From Pseudomonas nunensis (GTDB lineage: Bacteria; Pseudomonadota; Gammaproteobacteria; Pseudomonadales; Pseudomonadaceae): a DNA stretch of 64,000 nt. Under the pieces are notes generated by a model. That model did no database searches and was not told the DNA's origin. It saw only the letters and a list, made by a program, of their open reading frames with translations. This document shows, one piece after another, positions 1 to 8,643 of the stretch (positions within the stretch are counted from its first letter, which is position 1; the number at the start of each line of letters is the position of its first letter). The position numbers were made by a program, and so were the translations under genes. The DNA is taken from NCBI RefSeq assembly GCF_024296925.1, contig NZ_CP101125.1, positions 3,536,501-3,600,500 on the forward strand, given 5' to 3'.

Positions 1-275
1 TCGTAGGTTTTCTCGATGTCCGGTGTCGTGTAGCAGTGACGGTAAATCATCCCTTCGCCCACAGTGTCCAACAGCTCCTTCAGGTTCCCCGCCAGCGGCT
101 GTACCAACATGAAACGCTCTTGCCCGATCAGCGCAATCGCGTAGCGCACGTGCAGGCCGCCTCGTTCCCAGATGAGGGTTTTGGAAATCCTGGCTTGCAG
201 TATCTGCGCGTAGTAAGCACAGGCTTCTTCCAGATTCTTGACCAGTACATCGACGTGACTGAACTTCAATTCCAT
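1..275 (-). CDS. VOC family (glyoxalase-fold) protein, 3' end cut by window edge
   Basis: The reading frame opens with MELKFSHVDVLVKNLEEA and stays open to the left edge, giving 91 residues. The opening HVDVLVKNLEEACAYYAQIL is the first beta-alpha half-module typical of vicinal-oxygen-chelate proteins (glyoxalase, bleomycin-resistance and dioxygenase relatives), with the early His as the usual metal-ligand position. The start is chosen because an AGGAGG Shine-Dalgarno lies a few bases upstream at about 281-286. Substrate cannot be told from this part. It is followed on the same strand, upstream in transcription, by the NADP oxidoreductase at 340-939 with a 64-bp gap, so the two may be co-transcribed. 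Confidence 0.8.
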   Translation of the reverse strand, partial: MELKFSHVDVLVKNLEEACAYYAQILQARISKTLIWERGGLHVRYAIALIGQERFMLVQPLAGNLKELLDTVGEGMIYRHCYTTPDIEKTY

Positions 276-339
276 TGCATGCCTCCTGCCCACCGGTGTC
301 GTATTGACCCATCCTACAAGCGATTGCGATCACGATTCA

Positions 340-939
340 TCAGTCGAATTTGATCAAGTCCTTGAAGATCAACTGACCCCAGCTATTTCCGCGTGCCTGC
401 ACCAGCAGTCCACCTTCCGAAAGCCCGCCCAGTTTAATCGGCGAGAATCCGAGATTTTCCGCGAGCGTAGCAATCTCCGCTGCGGCGCCGTCATCGTCGC
501 TCGCCAGGAACACGACTCGCTTGCCACCTTTTACCGCCGGATCCTGGTCAAGAACGCCAGCGACCAAATGGTTGAAGCCCTTGACCAGTCTTGCACCCGT
601 GAAGGCCTGCGCGATGAACTTGGAAGAAGGCTGTCCTCCCAGTTCCTCGGGAGGTACGCCGTAGGCATTGGTCACATCGATGAGGGTCTTGCCCTTCCAG
701 CTCGGCAGGGCCTTCGCGACATCCCGATAGGACTCGAATCGGACAGCCAAAAAGATGATGTCTGCCTTGAGGGCATCTGCCAGTGTTTTGGGAAGGATCT
801 CGGGGCCGATTGCGGCCGTAGTGGAGGCAAAGCTTTCCGGGTCGCGAGTGGTTGCGACGGATACTTCGATGCCGCTGCGGGCAAATGCCTTGGCCAGCGC
901 CTGGCCGAGTTTGCCGAAGCCGATAATTGCGTAGCTCAT
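340..939 (-). CDS. NADPH-dependent F420-reductase-like oxidoreductase
   Basis: This 199-residue protein starts MSYAIIGFGKLGQALAKAF, a Rossmann GxGxxG nucleotide-binding turn, followed by an Arg-containing stretch (TTRDPES) that suits NADP(H). Its size and layout fit the NADP oxidoreductase, coenzyme-F420-dependent family (PF03807). Pseudomonads are not known to make F420, so the physiological electron acceptor is unknown and the enzyme probably reduces another small molecule. A GAGGA Shine-Dalgarno precedes the ATG. It lies downstream of the SDR at 1012-1746 on the same strand, and both probably belong to the module governed by the divergent HxlR gene at 1857. Paralogues of the same fold sit at 19316-19936 and 54794-55456. 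Confidence 0.8.
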   Translation of the reverse strand: MSYAIIGFGKLGQALAKAFARSGIEVSVATTRDPESFASTTAAIGPEILPKTLADALKADIIFLAVRFESYRDVAKALPSWKGKTLIDVTNAYGVPPEELGGQPSSKFIAQAFTGARLVKGFNHLVAGVLDQDPAVKGGKRVVFLASDDDGAAAEIATLAENLGFSPIKLGGLSEGGLLVQARGNSWGQLIFKDLIKFD

Positions 940-1011
940 GTATTTTCCTCAGGTTTTATTGCGCCCAGCAGGCTCCGAATATCGATGGAGTAACCGGCCG
1001 GGCGTAGGGAT

Positions 1012-1746
1012 TCAGATTTGCGCCAGACCGCCGTCGACGGCGACCTCGCTGGCGGTCATAAAGCTACTGTCTTGCGACGCGAGAAACGCGGCCGCCGCGC
1101 CGATCTCTGTCGGATCCGCCATGCGCTGGAGTGGATTCATCGAAGCGAAGAGCTTCATGCCTTCTTCGCCTAACGCTGCCTTCGCGAGTTCCGTCGCCGT
1201 CGGGCCGGGCGACAGCACGTTGACCCGGATGCCGGTGCCCTTCAGGTCCTCGGCCCAGGTCCGCGCAAGGTTGCGTACTGCCGCTTTGCTTGCGCTGTAG
1301 ACGCTGAATGCCGGGGCGCCTGTGGTGCCGGCGCTCGATCCGGTGAGGATGATCGAACCGCCCTGCCCCATCAGCGGCAGCGCCTGCTGGACCGTGAAGA
1401 TCAAGCCCTTCACGTTGGTTTCAAAGGTTTCGTCAATGTGCTCGGCGGTGATCTTGCCGAGCGGAAGTTGGCTGCCCGCCCCGGCATTGGCGAAGACGAT
1501 GTCGAGGGTTCCGCGCTCGGCCTTCACCGCCGCGTAGAGCCGGTCGAGATCGGCCAGCTCGGAGACCGAGCCCTTCACTGCGCGGGCATTCGGCCCGAGT
1601 TCCGCCACAGCAGCGTCGAGCGCTTCCTGTCGGCGGCCGAAGATGAAGACGAACGCGCCCTCCTCGATGAAGCGTTTTGCTGCGGCGAGGCCGATGCCGG
1701 TAGCGCCGCCGGTGATCACCGCGGTCTTTCCATTCAGTCTGGTCAT
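1012..1746 (-). CDS. SDR family oxidoreductase
   Basis: A 244-residue classical short-chain dehydrogenase/reductase. Visible marks are the TGGATGIG cofactor loop near residues 13-20, NAG in the fourth strand, the catalytic serine region (LTGSSAG) and the YSASK active-site Tyr/Lys, with a C-terminal VDGG. FGRR after the second strand suggests NADP(H) preference. The start is set at the ATG at 1746 because AAGGA lies 8 bases upstream; an in-frame ATG three codons earlier has no such signal. It is divergent from the HxlR regulator at 1857, with an operator-like repeat between them, and is followed by the oxidoreductase at 340-939. The substrate cannot be assigned. Confidence 0.88.
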   Translation of the reverse strand: MTRLNGKTAVITGGATGIGLAAAKRFIEEGAFVFIFGRRQEALDAAVAELGPNARAVKGSVSELADLDRLYAAVKAERGTLDIVFANAGAGSQLPLGKITAEHIDETFETNVKGLIFTVQQALPLMGQGGSIILTGSSAGTTGAPAFSVYSASKAAVRNLARTWAEDLKGTGIRVNVLSPGPTATELAKAALGEEGMKLFASMNPLQRMADPTEIGAAAAFLASQDSSFMTASEVAVDGGLAQI

Positions 1747-1824
1747 GTCGTGCATCCTTCGTTGGAGTTGTGCCCAAGCAGGATTGCTTGCTTGAGACGA
1801 GGATGCAGCGCTGATAACCTAAGG

Positions 1825-1851
1825 ACAAGTATGCACCTTTTGGTAAGTATC
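1825..1851 (+). promoter_or_regulatory. Probable HxlR operator between SDR and HxlR genes
   Basis: Two half-sites, AAGTATGCAC and GGTAAGTATC, are separated by five bases and end six bases before the HxlR start codon. The same arrangement (AAGTACGTAC, five bases, GGTAAGTATC) precedes the unrelated HxlR gene at 17867. The match in sequence and spacing is seen directly; binding by the HxlR protein is inferred from position. Confidence 0.55.
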
Positions 1852-1856
1852 AAAAT

Positions 1857-2219
1857 ATGACGACGACTTCTGAAATCTGTGGCACCGGTTGCGGGCTCAA
1901 CGCCACGCTGCGCATCATCTCGGGCAAGTGGAAACCGCTGGTCTTGTTTTTCCTGCGCGACGGCCCGAAACGCTACGGAGAACTCAAACGTTTGATCCCG
2001 GGCGTCAGCGACAAGGTGTTGATCCAGCAATTGAAGGATCTGGAAGCCGATCGCGTGCTGGCGCGGAACGACTACAAGGAAGTGCCGCCACGCGTGGACT
2101 ACACGCTGACCCCGCTCGGTCGCAGCCTGGCTGACGCGATCATGCCGCTGTGCGCCTGGGGCACCGAGAACGCCGCGCAAATGGCCAGCATCTTTGCCGA
2201 GCGCGACGCTCTGGCCTAG
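1857..2219 (+). CDS. HxlR family transcriptional regulator
   Basis: A 120-residue winged-helix protein with the HxlR hallmarks ISGKWKPLVLFFL, RYGELKRLIPGVSDKVL (recognition helix), and the wing EVPPRVDYTLTPLG. Cysteines at residues 8 and 12 precede the DNA-binding domain, the region where redox- and aldehyde-sensing HxlR proteins (YodB, HypR, HxlR) carry their sensor cysteine. It is transcribed away from the SDR at 1746 and probably controls that gene and its own expression through the repeat at 1825-1851. Effector unknown. Confidence 0.9.
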   Translation: MTTTSEICGTGCGLNATLRIISGKWKPLVLFFLRDGPKRYGELKRLIPGVSDKVLIQQLKDLEADRVLARNDYKEVPPRVDYTLTPLGRSLADAIMPLCAWGTENAAQMASIFAERDALA

Positions 2220-2242
2220 CGGGATGCTGAAGTACCGCTGTG

Positions 2243-2737
2243 TCAGGCGACCCTGCGCAGGCGCGCGCCATCTTTTCGCAGAGCGAACACCTGAGCCGCC
2301 ACACCAACCACCAGCGCCAGGGCGATGAAACCCAGCGCACCTTTGAGCAACGGGGAATTCGGGTCGGTGACGATGGGGTGGCCATCGGGGACTCGACGCA
2401 ACGTTTCGGAGACGGTCGGGACCATCAGCAAGAACGCCGTCAGGCTCAGAAGAATGGTTTCAAGGTACACCCCTGCCCGGCCCAGCCAGGCAATGAAGCC
2501 TACCCCGTAACCGGCGAGCAACAACACGATCGTGACCGCGCCGATCACCGGGCTGATCGGTTGATGGGCCACCAGAAACACAGTCAAGCCGCCGATCAGC
2601 ATCGAGACGAAATACGCAAGGCCGGCACGCGAGCGAGGCACGATTCGTCCGTGCTTGATGAACATGTAGGCCGCCAATGGAATGGCTGGCAGGCTTCCAA
2701 GGGTGTGAACCCAGCCAAGGGTAGAGATCCCGAACAT
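2243..2737 (-). CDS. Four-helix integral membrane protein, function unknown
   Basis: A 164-residue hydrophobic protein with about four transmembrane segments (roughly residues 5-25, 40-60, 62-85 and 133-155) and a basic C-terminus ending RKDGARLRRVA. I do not recognise a catalytic motif; it resembles small DUF2231/DUF2306-like membrane proteins only in general shape. An AAGGAA Shine-Dalgarno precedes the chosen ATG. It is divergent from the AraC regulator starting at 2860, which makes it that regulator's likeliest target. Confidence 0.7.
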   Translation of the reverse strand: MFGISTLGWVHTLGSLPAIPLAAYMFIKHGRIVPRSRAGLAYFVSMLIGGLTVFLVAHQPISPVIGAVTIVLLLAGYGVGFIAWLGRAGVYLETILLSLTAFLLMVPTVSETLRRVPDGHPIVTDPNSPLLKGALGFIALALVVGVAAQVFALRKDGARLRRVA

Positions 2738-2859
2738 TCGACTATTCCTTCTTTGATTGGATGATGTACATCACGCAGCGCACGCTGTGCGTTGTCGATC
2801 AACCGCGTGAAAGCGTTATGCTTCGGGGCTCAGACTATTGAAGGCGTGGCCGGACTGAC

Positions 2860-3762
2860 ATGACGGATCTACTTGAAGACTTGACCATTCGTCCAGAGAT
2901 GCAGCTGGAGGGGCTGGCCACAGGGGATCTGCTCTCGCAGGTATTGGCGCAGATTCGTCTGACCGGGGATCGCGTCTACTCCACCACGCAGGCCTTGGGT
3001 CAACGCCTGAAACTGGACGAAAAAAGCTCGCACATCTGCGTCCTGCAACAGGGACAGCTGCACATTGAAGGCGCTGACGGGCAGGTCCAGACGATCGAAC
3101 AGGGCGACATCCTGCTGCTGCCCCACGATCCATCATCGCTGAACATCACCGTCTCCGAGGGACCTGCGTCGCTCGTCATCTGTCGCTTCTGGTTCGATGC
3201 CAGCAGCTTCCAGGCCATGCTGTTCGCCCTGCCGTGGCTGATCCATATCAAGCACGCCGAAGCTTCGGCGTGGTCGGAAGGTATCCTGCATTTCATGCTG
3301 ATCGAGGCCAATGACACGCAGCCTGGCGGCGCGTTGATGATTTCGCGCCTGATTGACCTCACCGTCATTCGTATCCTGCGCACCTGGGTTCAGCACGGCA
3401 TGGCGTCAGGCTGGCTAGGCGGCTTGTCCGACGAGCGCATCGCCCGAACCCTCAGAGCCATCCATGAAAAGCCCGGGCAACAATGGCGCATCGAGGCACT
3501 CGCCACGATCGCCGGCATGTCACGCTCAAGCTTCTGCGATCGGTTCAGCGCGCTGGTGGGACGCTCGCCACTGCGTTACCAGAATGAATGGCGCCTGACC
3601 CTGGCAAAAACCATGCTGGCCAAGCACAACAGCCGCATCGGCGAGGTCGGGTTTGCAATTGGCTACGAGTCCGAGGCTTCTTTCAGCCGCGCCTACAAGG
3701 CGTATTTCGGACGCTCGCCACGGGACGACAACAGCCAGGGTGGGGTTGAAGAACAGGTTTGA
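2860..3762 (+). CDS. AraC family transcriptional regulator (cupin type)
   Basis: A 300-residue regulator. The N-terminal two-thirds is a cupin sensor of the AraC cupin_6 type (ICVLQQGQLHIEGADG, then LLPHDPSSL). The C-terminal third has two helix-turn-helix motifs (IEALATIAGMSRSSFCDRFS and IGEVGFAIGYESEASFSRAY), ending in YFGRSPRD. This subgroup usually acts as an activator for a divergent small oxidoreductase or membrane gene; here the divergent gene is the membrane protein at 2243-2737. The ribosome-binding site is weak. Confidence 0.9.
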   Translation: MTDLLEDLTIRPEMQLEGLATGDLLSQVLAQIRLTGDRVYSTTQALGQRLKLDEKSSHICVLQQGQLHIEGADGQVQTIEQGDILLLPHDPSSLNITVSEGPASLVICRFWFDASSFQAMLFALPWLIHIKHAEASAWSEGILHFMLIEANDTQPGGALMISRLIDLTVIRILRTWVQHGMASGWLGGLSDERIARTLRAIHEKPGQQWRIEALATIAGMSRSSFCDRFSALVGRSPLRYQNEWRLTLAKTMLAKHNSRIGEVGFAIGYESEASFSRAYKAYFGRSPRDDNSQGGVEEQV

Positions 3763-3778
3763 ATCAGACGCGGCGTCC

Positions 3779-5638
3779 TCAGAACTGATCCACAGCCTCG
3801 AACACGCCCTTATCCTCCCCCAGGAACCCGCCGCTTTGATGCTGCCACAGCCGCGCATACACGCCGTTCTTCCCAAGCAATTCGGCGTGAGTGCCCTGTT
3901 CGATGATGCGTCCATCATCCATGACGATAAGCCGGTCCATGGCCGCAATCGTGGACAGCCGATGGGCGATGGCGATCACGGTCTTGCCCTGCATCATTTC
4001 ATCGAGGCTTTCCTGAATCGCCACTTCGACTTCCGAGTCCAGCGCGCTGGTAGCCTCGTCGAGCAGCAGGATCGGGGCGTTCTTGAGCATCACCCGAGCA
4101 ATCGCGACCCGTTGGCGCTGGCCGCCCGACAGCTTGATGCCGCGCTCACCCACCAGAGTGTCGTAGCCGGTGTGGCCTTGTCGGTCGCTCAGTTGGCTGA
4201 TGAACCCATCGGCCTGGGCATTCGCCGCGGCGTTGCGGATCTGCGCGTCGGTCGCATCGGGACGGCCGTAAGCGATGTTGTCGCGAATCGAACGGTGCAG
4301 CAGCGAGGTATCCTGCGTGACCATGCCGATAGCGCCGCGCAGGCTGTCTTGCGTCACGTGTGCGATGTTTTGGCCGTCGATGCGAATCACCCCGCTGTCG
4401 ACGTCGTAGAAGCGCAGCAGCAGGTTGATCAGCGTGGATTTGCCGGCGCCGGAGCGGCCCACCAGGCCAATCTTTTCGCCCGGGCGAATGCTCAGGCTCA
4501 GGCCATCGAGCACCTGGCGTTCGCCGTTGTAGTTGAAGCTGACGTTGTCGAAAGTGACCGCGCCGCCGGAGGTCGCCAGCACGCCCGCGTCCGGCGCATC
4601 CTGCACCTTGGCGCCCTGAGTCAGCGTCGCCATGCCATCCTGTACGGTGCCGATGCTCTCGAACAGCGAAGTCATTTGCCACATGATCCAGTGCGACATG
4701 CCATTGATCCGCAACGCCATGGCAGTGATCGCCGCCACGGCACCTGCGCCGACCTCGCCCTGGTGCCATAGCCACAGCGCATAACCACCGGCGGCCATGA
4801 TCAACGCCACGACCAATGCCTGGTTGACGATCTCGAACAGGCTGACCAGGCGCATCTGGCGAAAGCCGGTTTGCTTGAAATCCTCCATCGCAGCACGCGC
4901 GAAGTGCGCTTCACGATTGGAGTGGGAGAACAGCTTCACCGTCGTGATGTTGGTGTAAGCGTCCGAGATACGCCCGGTCATCATCGACCGCGCATTCGCC
5001 TGTTCCTGCCCGACTTTCCCCAGGCGCGGCACGAAGTACAACATGGCCACGCCGAACAACACGACCCAGGCAACAAAAGGCAGCATCAGTTTCAGCGCGA
5101 AGCCACCGGCCAACGCGATGATTGCGATGAAATACACGCCGATCCCGGGCAAAATCTCGATCAGCGTGAACAGCACGTCGCGCACCGCCAGCGCAGTCTG
5201 CATGACCTTGGTCGTGACCCGGCCGGAGAACTCATCGGAAAAAAACGAAAGGCTTTGCCGCAGCATCAAGCGATGGAAATCCCAGCGCAGCCGCAACGGC
5301 AAGTTAATCGCCAATATCTGGTGCTGCACCATCGTGCGCAACGCCACCAGCCCGACGCTGGCCACCATGACAATGCCCATGCCCCACAACACGCGACTTT
5401 CCTGCGCTGCCGCCTCACCGCCGGCCTGCCAGGTCGAGAGCAGGTCCACGACCTGCCCGAGGAAGGAAAACAGCCAGGCTTCGTAAATCGACACCGCTGC
5501 ACTGAGCAGCGCCAGCGCCAGGATGTAACCGCGAGCACCCCGGGTGCAGGCCCACAGGAAGCGAGCCAGGCCGTTGGGTGGCGGTGGTACCTCGTCAGGA
5601 GGAAAAGGGTCGAGTCTTCGTTCAAACGCACGAAGCAT
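3779..5638 (-). CDS. ABC transporter, fused permease and ATPase (half-transporter exporter)
   Basis: A 619-residue exporter half-molecule. An N-terminal membrane domain of about six helices (roughly residues 35-330) is followed by an ATPase with Walker A GLVGRSGAGKST (around 393-404), signature LSGGQRQR (around 500) and Walker B LLLLDEATSALD (around 520). It should work as a homodimer in the inner membrane exporting a lipid or drug-like substrate; the family (MsbA/LmrA type) does not allow a substrate call. The start at 5638 is preferred over one seven codons upstream because GGAG lies seven bases before it. It converges on the AraC gene ending at 3762. Confidence 0.9.
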   Translation of the reverse strand: MLRAFERRLDPFPPDEVPPPPNGLARFLWACTRGARGYILALALLSAAVSIYEAWLFSFLGQVVDLLSTWQAGGEAAAQESRVLWGMGIVMVASVGLVALRTMVQHQILAINLPLRLRWDFHRLMLRQSLSFFSDEFSGRVTTKVMQTALAVRDVLFTLIEILPGIGVYFIAIIALAGGFALKLMLPFVAWVVLFGVAMLYFVPRLGKVGQEQANARSMMTGRISDAYTNITTVKLFSHSNREAHFARAAMEDFKQTGFRQMRLVSLFEIVNQALVVALIMAAGGYALWLWHQGEVGAGAVAAITAMALRINGMSHWIMWQMTSLFESIGTVQDGMATLTQGAKVQDAPDAGVLATSGGAVTFDNVSFNYNGERQVLDGLSLSIRPGEKIGLVGRSGAGKSTLINLLLRFYDVDSGVIRIDGQNIAHVTQDSLRGAIGMVTQDTSLLHRSIRDNIAYGRPDATDAQIRNAAANAQADGFISQLSDRQGHTGYDTLVGERGIKLSGGQRQRVAIARVMLKNAPILLLDEATSALDSEVEVAIQESLDEMMQGKTVIAIAHRLSTIAAMDRLIVMDDGRIIEQGTHAELLGKNGVYARLWQHQSGGFLGEDKGVFEAVDQF

Positions 5639-5996
5639 GGTGTTCTCCAAAACGATCAAGTTGAGGAGATTCTGCCATTGATCGGTTGCGTTGAGGGTTT
5701 TGCGGAGTTGAGGTTGCTTGTGAACAGCAGCAGACCACTTGACCGGTTACATCGCAATGCGTCGCAACGGCCAAGCTTTTTCGATGCTTGCTGGAGCCCG
5801 AGCACGCAAGGCCAGACGGCGCAAACGGCTGATGTCATTGGCGACAATTTTGAAACTTGGGCGACTGACTGCAACGGGTCGATAGCTGCCTGTCGTGAAG
5901 GACAGCTATCGGCCATTAGCTGCCACTCAAGATCGACAGCAGTTGGCCACTCTCTGCCCCACGCATCGATTTCCAGCGTCGCCCAGCGTTAAAAAC
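5639..5996. other. Intergenic stretch, no convincing gene
   Basis: No frame here encodes a recognisable protein. An imperfect palindrome lies at about 5880-5911, where CGATAGCTG and GACAGCTATCG face each other across a short loop. It could be a hairpin downstream of nothing obvious or a decayed repeat. Otherwise the stretch holds the promoter of the ABC transporter and the 3' end of the HxlR gene at 5997. Confidence 0.4.
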
Positions 5997-6398
5997 TCAA
6001 GCTAAAGATTCTAACTTGTCGTCATAGACGGCAGAGCGCCTGAGCTCCAGGATCGTGCGCTCATGCACTGCGCCCCACTCTCGCATCGCACTCACCAACG
6101 GCGCGAGTGAGTTACCCAATTCTGTGAGCGAATACTCCACCTTTGGCGGCACCTCGCGGTAGATTTCGCGATGAATAACCCCGTCAGTTTCCAGTTCTCT
6201 CAACTGGAGTGTCAGCATCCTTTGAGTGATATCAGGGATTAGCCTACGTATCTCGTTGAAGCGCTTCGTTCCTGACATCAGGTGAAAAAGTATGAGTGAT
6301 TTCCATTTTCCACCAATGACATCGACAGTAAACGCGACGGGACAAGCGAAAGCCTCAATTTCATCCTGAGGGTTACATTTTTTCACTGATATCACCAT
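5997..6398 (-). CDS. HxlR family transcriptional regulator
   Basis: A 133-residue HxlR protein with [15 protein letters not shown], the recognition region [17 protein letters not shown] and the wing [14 protein letters not shown]. Cysteines at residues 8 and 19 sit ahead of the first helix and could sense electrophiles. The start is set at MVISVKKC; an upstream extension is poor coding sequence. It is divergent from the old-yellow-enzyme gene at 6500, and a GGTAAGTAC word lies between them at 6433-6442 (reverse strand), so it is the likely regulator of the flavoenzyme and the NTF2-fold genes behind it. Confidence 0.9.
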   Translation of the reverse strand: MVISVKKCNPQDEIEAFACPVAFTVDVIGGKWKSLILFHLMSGTKRFNEIRRLIPDITQRMLTLQLRELETDGVIHREIYREVPPKVEYSLTELGNSLAPLVSAMREWGAVHERTILELRRSAVYDDKLESLA

Positions 6399-6430
6399 GG
6401 TATAAAAAGTGTGCCTACAGCACAAAATTG

Positions 6431-6452
6431 TGCGTACTTACCGAAATGTACT
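6431..6452 (-). promoter_or_regulatory. HxlR operator-like site upstream of old yellow enzyme
   Basis: On the reverse strand this reads AGTAC, five bases, GGTAAGTACGCA. The GGTAAGTA word is shared with the two other HxlR intergenic regions (1841-1851 and 17856-17866), although the spacing to the second half-site is four bases shorter. It lies midway between the divergent start codons at 6398 and 6500. Function is inferred. Confidence 0.4.
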
Positions 6453-6499
6453 GTGCAAGCTAGCATGATTCCATATCAACCACTATGGAATCCCCCCCG

Positions 6500-7540
6500 A
6501 TGAGCTTGTTGCTATCCCCCCACGAAATCAAAGGTCTCAAACTGAAAAACCGGGTCGTCATGTCCCCTATGTGCATGCACATGGCAGCGGATGATGGCTT
6601 CGTGACTGACTGGCACCGCGTTCATTATGGAGCTCGTGCCTTGGGCCAGGCGGCGCTGATTTTTCCCGAAACGCTGGCTATTCAGGCTGACGGTCGTATC
6701 GGAGCCGGTGACCTTGGGATCTGGAGCGATGAGCACGTTGTTGGCTTAAAGGCGCTGACGGAACTGCTTCACAACTTTGGTGCAAAAGCCGGCGCTCAGA
6801 TCGGTCATGCCGGGCGCAATGCTGACCTGCCCAATCTCATTCACATCGCTCCCTCGGCGATTCCGTTCACGGAAGCCAGCCCTGTTCCTCGCGAACTCGC
6901 GGCTGATGAAATTCCGGGTCTGGTTAAGCTTTATGGGGATGCCGCACGGCGTGCCAGCGACGCTGGATTCGATGTGCTTGAGATCCATGCCGCGCACGGC
7001 TACTTATTGAGTGAATTCCTCTCGCCGCTGGCTAACACCCGTGACGATGAATATGGCGGTGATGCCAAGCGTCGCTATCGCTTCCTGCGCGAGGTGCTGG
7101 AAGAGGTTAAAACTCATTGGGGAAATCGCCCTCTATTCGTTCGCATCTCCAGTTCTGATTACGCCGAAGGCGGAAACACGCCCGAGTCGTTCCTCGAATA
7201 TGGTCGCTGGATGAAAGAGCAGGGGGTTGACTTGATCGATTGCAGCTCCGGTGGGATCAAGATGGTCAAGGTCGAGACCTACCCAGGTTACCAAGTACCG
7301 GCCGCTGAATTACTGCGTAAGGAGTTGCATATTGCGACAGGCGCTGTGGGTGTAATCCAAAGTGGGCGTCAGGCCGAAGAAATCTTGCAGAACGGCCGAG
7401 CTGATCTGGTGTTCGTCGGTCGGCAAATGCTCCGAGATCCATTCTGGGTTCGCACTGCTGCAGATGATTTAAAAGAAATCATTGAGATTCCTAAAGCCTA
7501 TACGCGTTATGGATCTACCTGGCTTGATACCAAAGCCTGA
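6500..7540 (+). CDS. Old yellow enzyme, YqjM/NamA type ene-reductase
   Basis: A 346-residue FMN-dependent NAD(P)H:flavin oxidoreductase of the thermophilic-like OYE class. It matches the YqjM pattern along its length: SPMCM with the redox-tuning Cys25, GIWSDEHV, the substrate-anchoring QIGHAGR, IHAAHGYLLSEFLSPL, YRFLREVLEEVK, VDLIDCSSGG, and ILQNGRADLVFVGRQMLRDPF. It should reduce C=C bonds of enals, enones, maleimides or nitro compounds in the cytoplasm. The YqjM active-site tyrosine just after MCM is replaced here by His27. The start is placed at MSLLLSPHE rather than five codons earlier, where family homology begins. Likely controlled by the divergent HxlR gene. Confidence 0.93.
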   Translation: MSLLLSPHEIKGLKLKNRVVMSPMCMHMAADDGFVTDWHRVHYGARALGQAALIFPETLAIQADGRIGAGDLGIWSDEHVVGLKALTELLHNFGAKAGAQIGHAGRNADLPNLIHIAPSAIPFTEASPVPRELAADEIPGLVKLYGDAARRASDAGFDVLEIHAAHGYLLSEFLSPLANTRDDEYGGDAKRRYRFLREVLEEVKTHWGNRPLFVRISSSDYAEGGNTPESFLEYGRWMKEQGVDLIDCSSGGIKMVKVETYPGYQVPAAELLRKELHIATGAVGVIQSGRQAEEILQNGRADLVFVGRQMLRDPFWVRTAADDLKEIIEIPKAYTRYGSTWLDTKA

Positions 7541-7604
7541 TGCTTTTTTTTTGCACTAATCAGATCAGTTATAGACAGCAATCCGATAAAGCAGGAAGAA
7601 AACC

Positions 7605-7988
7605 ATGAGCAAACCTACTTACGTGGAAGAATACCAAGCCATTTCCGAGGTGCTTAACAAGTACATTGAGGGCTGCAAGCAGGCCAAAAGCAGCATCATG
7701 AAGCCAGCCTTCAGTGAGCAAGCGACGATGTACAGCGTCGATGGCGACGGTAAGCTGGCTGGCGGCGCAATTCCAATCCTGTTCGAAGGAATTGACAAGG
7801 GTTTCCACCCCTCTCCTGACGCACCGGCTGCTATCGTCCGTATAGACGTCGTGGGAACCGCGGCTAGCGCTCGCATCGACGCCAATGAAATGTCAGGCAT
7901 CTCTTTCACTGACTTTTTTCATCTGCTGAAGGTTGATGGCAAGTGGACTGTGGTCAGCAAGATTTTCCACACCCTCGTCGCGCCTTGA
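7605..7988 (+). CDS. NTF2-fold (putative lumazine-binding type) protein, cytoplasmic copy
   Basis: A 127-residue NTF2-like protein. The core EEYQAISEVLNKYIEGCKQA, MKPAF and the C-terminal FTDFFHLLKVDGKWTVVSKIF match the putative lumazine-binding/SnoaL-like family (PF12893). It has no signal peptide. It lies 64 bp behind the ene-reductase and is probably in the same transcript. The gene at 8106 encodes a near-identical protein with a signal peptide, so this pair is a recent tandem duplication. Its role is unknown; members often act as small-molecule binding proteins or isomerases. Confidence 0.85.
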   Translation: MSKPTYVEEYQAISEVLNKYIEGCKQAKSSIMKPAFSEQATMYSVDGDGKLAGGAIPILFEGIDKGFHPSPDAPAAIVRIDVVGTAASARIDANEMSGISFTDFFHLLKVDGKWTVVSKIFHTLVAP

Positions 7989-8105
7989 TCCTTTCCCTCT
8001 TGGGGTATGTGTGGGGGGAGTGATTCTCCCCAACATGCAAGCTGTGCTATTTGCAGTTGATCATGAGTTAACAACCGTAGTCCCTACTCAGTTAAGAGTG
8101 AGCAA

Positions 8106-8600
8106 ATGAAAGTTACTTCGACCATGAGTTTGTTTTTTGTCGCCCTGATTTTGAGTTTAGGCCCAACCGTTCAAGCTAATAACTTACCGGACGACAGACA
8201 AGTTAATAGCAAGGAAGTGAGCAAGTCCACGTATGCAGAAGAGTACCAAGCCATTGCTGAGGTGCTTAACAAATATATTGAAGGTTGCAAGCAGGCTAAG
8301 AGCAGTATCATGAAGCCCGCTTTCAATGAACTTGCGACTATGTACAGCGTCGGCGCCGATGGAAAACTGGCAGGCGGTGCGATTCCAATATTGTTCGACG
8401 GGGTAGATAGGGATTTCCGTCCATCCCCTGACGCAAAGGCCGCTATCACCCGCATAGAGATCGTCGGTACTGCCGCTAGTGCTCGCATCGACGCCAACGA
8501 TATGTCAGGCATCGCCTTCACCGACTTTTTTCATCTACTGAAGGTTGAGGGCAAGTGGACTGTGATTAGCAAGATTTTTCAAGCGCATGTAGCGCCTTGA
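8106..8600 (+). CDS. NTF2-fold protein, exported copy with signal peptide
   Basis: A 164-residue protein. Residues 1-25 are a Sec signal peptide (MKVTSTMSLFFVALILSLG, then a VQA-type cleavage site), followed by a short linker and a 127-residue domain almost the same as the protein at 7605-7988, with changes such as SEQ to NEL and FEGIDKGF to FDGVDRDF. It should be periplasmic. Its separate leader and the 117-bp gap may carry its own promoter. The pair lets one fold be placed on both sides of the inner membrane. Confidence 0.85.
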   Translation: MKVTSTMSLFFVALILSLGPTVQANNLPDDRQVNSKEVSKSTYAEEYQAIAEVLNKYIEGCKQAKSSIMKPAFNELATMYSVGADGKLAGGAIPILFDGVDRDFRPSPDAKAAITRIEIVGTAASARIDANDMSGIAFTDFFHLLKVEGKWTVISKIFQAHVAP

Positions 8601-8643
8601 TGACGTGTGCCGTCCGGCGGCTATGTGTTCGACTTTCTAGTGG

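Noticed and set aside
4871..5992. A long plus-strand open frame of 373 codons
   Set aside because: It lies opposite the ABC transporter gene, has low-complexity His/Arg/Gln composition and no domain; it is a GC-rich shadow.
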